Source: Streblospio benedicti (Eukaryota; Annelida; Polychaeta; Spionida; Spionidae). Taken from it: a stretch of DNA of 64,000 nucleotides. The notes under the pieces were generated by a model. It was not told the origin of the DNA. It made no database searches and was given only the letters and a program-made list of their open reading frames with translations. Positions 47,001 through 56,565 of this stretch are shown here, one piece after another. The DNA lies in assembly GCA_019095985.1 (NCBI GenBank), contig CM032662.1, forward strand, positions 38,062,435-38,126,434, written 5' to 3'. Within the stretch, counting starts at the first letter, position 1, and every line of letters begins with the position of its first letter. The translations under genes were made by a program, and so were the position numbers.

Positions 47001-50000
47001 TTCTTTGATTGGTGCTCCTCCATTGTCTCTAGGCTCTTCCCAAGTAATATCAAATGATGACTCAGTGATATTCTTGGCTTTCAGGTTTTCAGGTGCTCCA
47101 GGCCTATCAAGGACAACCAGCTCAAAGATGTACGTGTCTTTTCCATGTTCATTTTCCAGGAGAAGCTGGTACTTTCCGGAGTCTCCTCTTGTCAACTTTG
47201 CCATTGTAATTGATGTCATAGTTGTGATGGCATCGGTTTTGAATCTCTTTGCATCAGGCAACTTTCCGCCTTTGTAGCTCCAAGTTACTTTTGGCATTGG
47301 TGCAGCAACAAAAGGAATTTCAATCACCTTGTGTGCTCCTGCCTTGAGGATAATCTTTTCTGAGTATTCATGATCACCAATCTTGGGAGCGATTGCCAAA
47401 GTGAGTTTTGCAGTTGTGCTGATAGATTCATAACTTGCAGTGTATTTTGAGTGATCATCAGCATTTGGATTCTGAATAATCAGTTGATGAACTTTGCCAT
47501 CAATTTTGATATCGTACTTATTGTCCTTCTTGATGGCTTTTGTGCCTTTGCTCCATTCCAGTTTCAATCCAGATTTTGATATTTCACACTCAAGTGTAAC
47601 GCTGTCTACAGACTTGGTTATTTTGATGTCCTCCAGTTCCTTGACAAAGTAGATGGCTTCAACGTACTTAGCTGGAGAAGATGGCAGAGATGCTTGACCT
47701 GGGCCAGCCTTATTCACAGCAGTCACTCTGAACTCATAATCAGTCTCTTCTTTCAAACCACTGATAGCAGCCTTTGCCTCTTTTGCTTCTTTCTCAGCAA
47801 CTTTCCAAGTGACGTCTCCTCTGGCCTTCATCTCGACAATGTAGTGGGTGATTGGAGCACCACCGTCACTGACTGGAGGTGACCAGCTCAGCTGGGCAGA
47901 CTCTGCTGTGATCTCGTCAACCTCTGGTGCGTCAGGACGACCAGGAACTGTGAATGGATCTTTCACAGTAAATTTGCCTGTGGTGTCAGATGGTTTTCCA
48001 ACACCAGCTTCATTTTCAGCACACACACGGAACTCACATTCATCAAATTCAATCAGGTCGTCGAAACTCATGGCGCATTTGGTGATTGCTTTCTTGTTCA
48101 CCTTGATCCAGCGAGTGCCAGACAGTTTCTCCACATAGTAGCCCGTCACCGGTTTTCCTCCATCAAAGTCTGGTGCTGCCCAGGTCATCTTACAGGACGA
48201 CTTTGTGATGTCACTAACTTTAACATCAACTGGGGGTCCTGGTGGGTCGAAGGGAAGTCTGGCTTTGACAGCTTCATCCATAGTGGCCCATTCAGATTCA
48301 CCGATGGCATTTTCAGCTAGGACTCTGAAATAGTACTCATTGCCTTCAACAAGTTTCTTTACTTTCAGAGTAAATGTTGAGCCATCAACCCGTCCAGCAT
48401 TGATGTAATTGGTCTTATTTGCATCTTTCTTCTCCACTGTGAATTCAGTGATAGCAGAGCCACCATCAGATTCTGGTGCATCCCAACAAACAGTGATATA
48501 ATCTTTATAGACTTCTTTTATACGCAGTTTCAAAGGTGGTGATGGTTTATCCAACACAACAGCAGTAAATTCAGCACTATCTTCCCCAACTTTGTTTTCA
48601 GCCACCACCTTGTATGTTCCTGAGTGACGTCCAGTTGTTGGCTTGATAGTTAGTCTGGAGAAGTCGTCGCCTGTTTCAATAGATGTGCCATCAAAAGATG
48701 CAACTTCTTCACCATTGTGGTACCACTTCACAGTTGCCTTTGGAAACGCAAATACATTGACCATCAATATTATGGATGCACCTGCCTTGCACTTCACAAC
48801 ATCTTTAAGTGCTGGCTCGTAGTCAATCACTGGTTTAGCATTCACAGTCAGTGTACACTGGGTTTCAACACGCCCCAGTTTGTTCGCTGCTTCACATCGA
48901 TACCATCCGGCATCTGATAGCTCAGTTTTATTAAATGCGCAAACAGCAATGCTATCTTTGTACATGATTTCATGCTTTCTGTCAGAATAGATTTCTTTGT
49001 CATCTTTGTACCAGTGAAATTCGGCTTTGGGATCGCCTTTGGTAATTGAGCATTCCAAAACTGCTTTGTCAGGGCATGTAATGGTCATATCTTGCAGCTT
49101 CTCAACTAATTCTGGTGGACTTCCTACAACAGGTTCTTTGGCTTTAATTGGTGCAGTTGGGTCGGATGCTGGTCCAACGCCTGCTTTGTTTTCAGCAGAA
49201 ATTCTGAATTCATAAATTGTGTCTTCAATTAGACCCTTTACAGTAAAGCTGGTTGCTTTGACTTGTTCCTTATTTGCCTTCACCCATTTGAAACCACCTT
49301 CAGTTCTGTATTCAACAACATAATTGAAGATTGGTGAACCACCATCAGATGCAGGGGGTTTCCATGACAGTGATACCGATGTGTTCTTCTGAGAAGTAAT
49401 TTCAGGAGCATCTGGCTTTCCAGGTTTATCCCATGGATCTTTGGCAAGAACAGGTTTTGATTCAGGTCCTGGTTCACCTTCTCCAACTTTGTTAACAGCA
49501 GACACCCTAAATACATACTCAACGTCTTCCACAAGGTCTGTGACATCAAGTGTTGTTTGGGTTACAGGTTCTCTGGTGATTTTCAGCCAGCGAGCGCTGT
49601 TGGCTTGGCTGCGTTCCACAAAATAGCCTGTCACTGGGGTGCCTCCATCTTCACTTGGTGGAGTCCAAGACAATTTACAGCTTTCTTTAGTCACATCACT
49701 GACTTCTGGTGCAGAAGGTGGGCCTGGTACGTCATATTGACATTTAGGTACCACTGGTTTGGATATTTCAGCATATTCGCCAAGTCCAACTTCATTTTCA
49801 GCTGCAATACGGATACTATAGCTGACACCTTCAGAGAGACCTGACAATGCTGCTTCAAGTTCTGGTGTAGTGGTCACCTTCTGCCAGCCACCTCTCTTCT
49901 TGAAATCCTTCTTCTCAATCAGATATTCTTGGATTGGTGCTCCTCCATTGTCTCTGGGCTCTTCCCAAGTAATATCAAATGATGACTCAGTGATGTTCTT

Positions 50001-52051
50001 GGCTTTCAGGTTTTCAGGTGCTCCAGGCCTATCAAGGACAACCAGCTCAAAGATGTATGTGTCTTTTCCATGTTCATTTTCCAGGAGAAGCTGGTATTTT
50101 CCGGAGTCTCCTCTTGTCAACTTTGCCATTGTAATTGATGTCATAGTTGTGATGGCATCGGTTTTGAATCTCTTTGCATCAGGCAACTTTCCGCCTTTGT
50201 AGCTCCAAGTTACTTTTGGCATTGGTGCAGCAACAAAAGGAATTTCAATCACCTTGTGTGCTCCTGCCTTGAGGATAATCTTTTCTGAGTATTCATGATC
50301 ACCAATCTTGGGAGCAATTGCCAAAGTGAGTTTTGCAGTTGTGCTGATAGATTCATAACTTGCAGTGTATTTTGAGTGATCATCAGCATTTGGACTCTGA
50401 ATGATCAGTTGATGAACTTTGCCATCAATCTTAATCGTGTACTTGTCATCATTTTGTATCAGCTTGCTTCCTTTCCTCCATTCCAGTTTGAGTCCAGTTT
50501 TAGAGATTTCACATTCCAACACAACTTCATTAGTTACATCTTTAATGGTGATGTCTTGAAGCTCCCGGATGAAGTAGATGGCTTCAACGTATTTCGTTGG
50601 TTTTGAAGGCAGAGATGCTTGTCCTGGTCCAGCTTTATTGACTGCTGTCACTCTAAACTCATACTCCGTTTCCTCAACCAATCCACCGACAGTGGTCTTT
50701 GTATCTTCGACTTGCTTGGCAGCTGGTTTCCACATGACATCACCTCGCGGCTTCATCTCGACAATATAGTGGGTGATTGGAGCACCACCGTCACTGACTG
50801 GAGGTGACCAGCTCAGCTGGGCAGACTCTGCTGTGATCTCGTCAATCACTGGTGGATCAGGCTGACCAGGTGCTTCAAACGGATCTTTGACGACAAACTT
50901 TCCCGTTGTGTCAGAAGGCTGTCCTATGCCGGCTTCATTTTCAGCACATACTCTGAATTCACACTCATCAAATTCAATGAGATCTTCAAAGTTCATGATG
51001 CACTTGCTGACAGGTTTCTTGTTGGCTTTGATCCAACGAGTGCCAGAAAGCTTTTCAACGTAGTAGCCAGTGACGGGTTTTCCTCCATCAAACTCGGGTG
51101 GTGACCATGTCAGCTTACAGGATGACTTAGTGATGTCACTAACTTTAACATCAACTGGGGGTCCTGGTGGGTCGAAGGGAAGTCTGGCTTTCACAGCTTC
51201 ATCCATAGTGGCCCATTCAGATTCACCAATATCATTCTCGGCTAGTACTCTAAAATAGTACTCATTGCCTTCCACTAATTTCTTAACTTTCAACTCAAAT
51301 GTGCTCCCGTCTACACGACCACTGTTAATGTAGTTGGTCTTCCTGGCATCTTTCTTCTCCACAACAAAGCCAGTTAATGGTGAGCCACCGTCGCTCTCTG
51401 GTGCATCCCAAGCCACAGTGATGAAATCCTTATAAACCTCCTTCACTCGGAGTTTCAGAGGCGGCGAAGGTTTGTCTTTCACCACTGCGGTAAATTCTGC
51501 ACTGTCTTCTCCAACCTTGTTTTCTGCAACCACTTTGTAGGTTCCTGAGTGACTGCCAGCTGATGGTTTGATGGTGAGTGTTGAGAATCCGTCAGCTGTT
51601 TCCAATGTGATGCCAGTAAATGCCACTACTTCTGTATCATTATGGTACCAAGTGACTTTCGGTTTTGGGAAACCACTAACAGCAACTTTGATGGCCAAAG
51701 ATGCTCCAGCTTTGCTCTTGATTCCATCTTTAAGTTCTGGCTCATAGTTGATCACTGGTTTGGCATTCACAGTCAGTGTACACTGGGTTTCAACACGTCC
51801 CAGCTTGTTGAATGCTTCGCAACGATACCATCCAGCATCCGATAGCTCAGGTTTGTTAAATGCACAGACAGCTACGTTTTCATTGTATAAAATCTCATGC
51901 TTTTTATCTGAGAAAATCTCTCGGTCGTCTTTGAACCAATGTATTTCAGCTTTGGGATCTCCTCTTGTGATGGAGCATTCTAGAATGGCCTTCTCTGGAG
52001 AAGTAACAGTGACATCCTGCAGTTTCTCTAGCAGCTCCGGAGGACTTCCAA
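44031..52051 (-). CDS. Giant exon: complete SR1 and SR2 plus SR3 to the first half of F4
   Basis: An uninterrupted 8,021-bp exon encoding about 2,674 residues, acceptor acttgcag, donor CAGAAG|gtaag. It opens GSPPELLEKLQDVTVTSPEK. SR1 spans 52051-49127, SR2 49126-46202 and SR3 46201-44031. Each full super-repeat is exactly 2,925 bp, and the SR3 part is 2,171 bp, identical in length to the SR4 exon. It holds 27 whole domains plus half of F4. Key starts recur: NAKPVIDYEPALKD (IgB), KDKPSPPLKLR (F1), FDPPGPPVDVKVSD (F2), PGRPDAPEVDEITA (F3), YVEAIYF (IgC), APKIGDHEYSEK (IgD), LDRPGAPENLKAKN (F4), VPGPPSAPEVSD (F5), KPGKPDAPEITS (F6). Predicted role: sarcomeric Ig/FN3 scaffold. Confidence 0.97.
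46202..49126 (-). repeat. Super-repeat SR2 (2,925 bp, 975 codons)
   Basis: Second intronless unit. Its C-terminal part resembles SR1 most, while its F2 (KMTWAAPDFDGGKPVTGYYV) resembles SR3 most. Confidence 0.95.
49127..52051 (-). repeat. Super-repeat SR1 (2,925 bp, 975 codons)
   Basis: First of two intronless ten-domain units in tandem. Its IgD-F4-F5-F6 part is almost identical to that of SR2. Confidence 0.95.
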
Positions 52052-52197
52052 CTGCAAGTACAAGTTAAGTCATCCATTATTTCTGTAACTTTTTTTAAAT
52101 ATGATATTTTTGAAATCTAAATCAAACAATTATGTTAACTATCATTGAATAAGCATTAAAAATAATGACAATCTCTTGAGTGATAAAAATATCAAGC

Positions 52198-52480
52198 ATG
52201 TGCACTGGGGAGGAGGTGTCCTTGCATAAGATGTTGTGATTTGATAGTTTCAATATAAATTATATATGTAGGATCAAATAGAACCGGGGTAAAATAGTGG
52301 CTGTTTAGTCAGAACCAGAGCTGTAAAAATCATATCTTTCTGGCTTTCGACTGCAATGTGTGGATCACATAAACAGTCCAACATGACATAAAAAGATGTA
52401 GTGATGACTATTAGACAGAACCAGGATGAACTATCAAATCAGAACATCTTATACAGGGAACCCTCCTCCCCAGTGATGTG
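52198..52480. mobile_element. Inverted-repeat MITE, 273 bp, with 5-bp target duplication
   Basis: The element runs 52203-52475. Its ends are inverted repeats of about 48 bp beginning CACTGGGGAGGAGG and sharing ATAAGATGTT and TGATTTGATAGTT. ATGTG is repeated on both sides (52198-52202, 52476-52480). It fills most of the intron between F6 of SR0 and the giant exon. Superfamily unknown; a 5-bp duplication with CACTG-type ends would fit Transib or a 5-bp hAT group. Confidence 0.85.
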
Positions 52481-52504
52481 ACCTAGAAAAAAGGCAAATC
52501 TTAC

Positions 52505-52804
52505 CAACTGGTTCCTTGCAGACGGTGGGTTTTGTTGGCTCAGATGGTGGTCCCACTCCAGCTTTGTTCTCAGCTGCAACGCGGAACTCGTAAGTCTTGT
52601 TGGTCTTGAGGCCCTTCACAATGAATGTGAGTTTGCTGACAGTGTCAGCGTTGGCACGCGTCCACGCACCCAGCTCTTCACGATACTCAATCACGTAGTT
52701 GAAGATTTCGGAGCCACCGTCATCAGCTGGTGGCTGCCAAGCCAGTGTGAACGTTGTGTCTGTGATGGCCTTGATTTCTGGCGCATCTGGTTTGCCTGGT
52801 TTGT
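52505..52804 (-). CDS. F6 FN3, SR0, single exon
   Basis: 300 bp, acceptor ctgtag, donor TTG|gtaag. Encodes DKPGKPDAPEIKAITDTTFT, then AAENKAGVGPPSEPTKPTVC. Unlike the other SR0 domains it has no internal intron. Confidence 0.95.
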
Positions 52805-53205
52805 CTACAGGAAAGGATTATCATTTTATCCATATGTTTATTATTGGCACTTGGAGATGTATTTTGGAGACACCATTTTGACTCTTTCACATTTTTGGAC
52901 TTAAGAAGACCAACCAAGCACTGTGACATTGATTTAACAGAACTAATTGATGCGAGTCTAGTGTTACTGGGTGTCAAAGACTTACTTCTGTTGGAATTTT
53001 TACGAATGCTATTTCAGTTATGAATTACTTCACAGGTGGCTTAACTTACATGAATTCATCTATAACTAGAATTACATTATCATGACATGATATTGTCCTC
53101 ATACTCAAGACTTAGTCACTACCAAGTATGGAACAAGAACTAGGATAATGTTCAGATAAACGATCTTGTAAAAATCCTTGTAATCAACAATGCAGCACTA
53201 CTTAC

Positions 53206-53366
53206 TCCATGGGTCTTTAGCCACCATCGGCTTGGTTGGTGAGGAAGGTGGACCTTGGCCCACTTTGTTGACGGCCATCACGCGGAACTCGTACTCTTCA
53301 TCAGCGATGAGTTCGGTTACGGTGAGGCTGAGGTCAGTGACTGGCTCCTTGTTAACCACCACCCAC
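53206..53366 (-). CDS. F5 FN3 second half, SR0
   Basis: Acceptor ttctgtag, donor gtaagt. Encodes WVVVNKEPVTDLSLTVTELI and AVNKVGQGPPSSPTKPMVAK, ending DPW. Confidence 0.93.
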
Positions 53367-54144
53367 CTACAGAAACATGCATGATAGAGGCTGCATTAAT
53401 ATGATGTGTTTATGTTTTGACCTTGTCACTCTTTTATATTTGCGTTATTTGTACTTGTACTTGTATATATCGTCTTACTTTAAAGGTTATGCTCAGTGGA
53501 CTAACTAGTATGGTTGCAGAGAAGCAATGTTATGTGTTTTTCGCAATCTGAACGTTTCTTTCATTTAAACAGCATATCAAACTATGTAGAGCAATTTAAA
53601 TACCACGCAATGAGAAGCTGGTATACACCCAACAAAACACACGAAGGCGAGAAAAGTAAACTGAATGATTTTTGTCAGACGTAACTTGCACATACACGTA
53701 AGAAGCCGTGTATCTCGCCAATGTTAAATGTGACGTCTGTAGTTAGAAATGCACGGTACACCTGGCGAAAATCATTCGATTATGCAACATCACGTGACCT
53801 TGTGTTTTTGTTACCAAGACAGTATAGTATTTTTAAAGGTATGATAAATATCAAATGTGGAGAATGTAAATATTATTTTCTTCACACTTGCAATGTAAAA
53901 GGGATTTTTCATTGGTACTGGGCTTTACTGAACAAATATTTGTTTTGGCTCAGCATTATTTTTTAATTGATCCCACTTTTGAGAAACTATTCAGTTACAA
54001 TGTTTATGAAAGTTATTTCAGTCATCTATTGACTACAGAGATGAGTTATAGTGCAATCAACTTGGAAGATCTATACAATTAGAATATAAACCATAATGTC
54101 CCCGGCAGTTAGAACATCAACCAGCTAACATAATGTGCCCATAC
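53367..54144 (-). other. Intron inside F5 of SR0
   Basis: AT-rich; short plus-strand open frames here have no recognisable protein features. Nothing else seen. Confidence 0.6.
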
Positions 54145-54286
54145 CTAGAGCTAGAAGTGAGCCTGCGCTCCACGGTGTATCCCGTGATGGGCGTGCCTCC
54201 GTCCTCTGACGGTGCCTGCCACGAGAGTTCCGCATGATCGCGGAACATCTCACGGACTTCAACACTCTCTGGAGCGCCAGGCAAAT
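54145..54286 (-). CDS. F5 FN3 first half, SR0
   Basis: Acceptor ttttgtag, donor CTAG|gtatgg, phase-1 start. Encodes DLPGAPESVEVREMFRDHAE and APSEDGGTPITGYTVERRLT. Confidence 0.93.
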
Positions 54287-56424
54287 CTACAAAAGTGAGG
54301 TTCATCATTAGACTTTTTCTTAAGAGTTGAGTTTTACAGTTTTAGGATGAAGCATTGAAGCTATTTTGAAGCAAATTTTGGGATGGTTTGAGCGATTTCG
54401 AAGCAAATAATCAATTAATGGCTGTTAACTAATTTTGAAGCAAATTTTAAAGGTTTAAGCAATTTGAAGCTTAAAATTGAGAGCTTGAGCATTCGTATTT
54501 TTGAGAATAGACTTGAGCTGAGAAGCCAAAAGAATAGATGTATTTAAAAAAAAAATGTAGATGGTTACGAGATCTGCGTAAGCAGTAAATATACCTAGAG
54601 TTCTTTCACATCTGATATGGATACGCAATCATAAGCAAATAAATAGTTGGAGGCAGTAAATATACACAATGTTGTCATGCAAGAGAGTATCAAGGGCGTC
54701 GCTAGCTGGAGGGCCCTGGCCTAATCACTTGTTCGTAAACTGTTGTCATTTAAACCCTATTTTCAGCTTACAAAGCCGAGAAATCATTACCCCATAGTGA
54801 AATTTTCAGTAGGCCCAACCACTTTAAACATGCTAGTGACGCCCCTTATGTTCAGGTAGAATGATATATCATGAATAAAATCTTTTGGAGGTTTGGTATA
54901 TTGAGGCAGCACACTGGTTTTGGAGGGTCAATGGCACGCTATCGCCATGGTGATGATCTATATAAGCAAGAAAACAAACTTCAGTCACACGTCAGCTCAT
55001 ATAGAGAACAGCCGTGTGACAAGGCAAACTGGAAAAATAAGTGATCGCAGAAAATGCACAGCACTTGTAGAAGAAAACCTAAAAGGAGTAAAGAGACATA
55101 GTTTGTATTGTACATGTACATTGGTAGACATACACAATAGTTGGCATGGTTGACAGAGAAGGATCAACACACAACACACATAATTTCACATTGCCTGAGA
55201 ATCATCTATTATAGGCTCTTTCTAATTGCATTAAATCTAATGTTGGTGAGGTAACTGGGCTACAGTATTGCTTAGTAATAGGTAGCATCAACCGATATTG
55301 TTCTGGAATAACTGGCATCAACAGGTCTTGACCTGTAATAACTGGTGTCAACCAGTATTGACCAGTATTAACTGGTGTCAACCAGTTTTGACCATTTATA
55401 ACTGGCATCAACCAGTACAGTAAAAAACTGTCGCCAACTGGCCATGACTGGCATGAGCTGTTTCTTCTTAAAATATTTAATTAGCCTACATAAATTAGGA
55501 CAAACACTGTGAAAAATATGATGGGTGCATTGCTCCTTCTGGACAGAGAAGATGACAGAGAAATTTAGGAGTTACTCAATAACAAATGAGAAATAATACG
55601 TCAGTCCTTTTTACAAATGAAATATGATGTGATACATATATTTCATGAGGAAAGTCTATACTGTGGTTACATGTCACTTCAAAAATAAGACAAAAAATAC
55701 ATACAAGGTGTTGTACATTGGAAATAGTTACACTCTTTATGTGCACACCACCAAAACACCACCAAATTGATTTTGACCCACCTATTTTGTTTGATATGTT
55801 AAATGCTGAAAAGCTGTTCCATAGTCTGAAGTCTTGAAATGCACCATCTTTTACCAACTAAATTCTTGTAATATTCAGAAAAAAATGAAAATAGCAACAG
55901 TACTAAAGTGAACACACAAATTGCAAAACCTTCAATGACATATCGTGGAGAAATGAAATATGCCCCGTGATTGCTCAAGAGCAGAATTAATATGTTTATT
56001 CAAATGGGTAATTGCATTGAATAACATCAGGGAAAATATTATTGATATGTCTCTTTTGCTACGGATGTTCAATATCATTTGCAAAATAGGGTTAAAGTAA
56101 GAGTTATTCTGTTATAGGTACATGTATTAGCTAATTAGAAATAGAAAGAGCCCTAAGGCTTGTAATTATAATGACATGGATTGCAATGGAACATAAGCAA
56201 TATAATTATCAATTTCATTATTAACTGTTTGGATCATAGATTGGTGTTGAAGAAACATTATTTCATTTTATTTTACAGGTGTAGTAAATGAACAGAGTAA
56301 ATGTTATGACATGGATGTACTTGGTGTGATAAATTATGAACATTACATCCATGAAAAACTTTTGTAGAGTGTGATAAAAAGTACGTTTTCACGTACGTAT
56401 TGATTTTCAATATTTATTGATTAG
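54287..56424 (-). other. Intron, upstream flank of the nested GalNAc-transferase
   Basis: Holds degenerate GAAGCAAATTTT repeats (about 54365-54460) and the minisatellite at 55280-55430. Acceptor-like ttattttacag (to 56279) and tttaaacag (to 56520) on the plus strand suggest a 5' UTR exon of the nested gene may lie in this stretch. I cannot place the promoter. Confidence 0.55.
55280..55430. repeat. Minisatellite, about 30-bp unit with internal palindrome
   Basis: Four to five imperfect units of the form TAACTGGTGTCAACCAGTAT plus TTGACCAG-type sequence. ACTGGT and ACCAGT within a unit are inverted copies, so each unit can fold. Confidence 0.85.
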
Positions 56425-56565
56425 ATGGAAAGGAGAAATAGTACTGGTTTAATACTACTGACATATTTTGTTAATATAAACAAATGTCTCAATGGATATA
56501 ATTTAATTTTATTTAAACAGGATATTTCTTCTGATTTAGAATCTAGTGAAAACAGAAATCACAAC

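Noticed and set aside
45523-49844. Many plus-strand open frames of 60-110 codons opposite the large exons
   Set aside because: They are antisense shadows of repeated Ig/FN3 coding sequence, recur at the 2,925-bp offset and have no recognisable features.
53721-54082. Plus-strand open frames as a small gene
   Set aside because: Low-complexity AT-rich intron, no motif, and overlapping frames of similar length.
56425-56565. N-terminal 47-codon extension of the GALNT
   Set aside because: A strong anchor starts right after the ATG at 56566 and an acceptor-like site lies inside the extension, so it is more likely untranslated; kept only as an alternative start.
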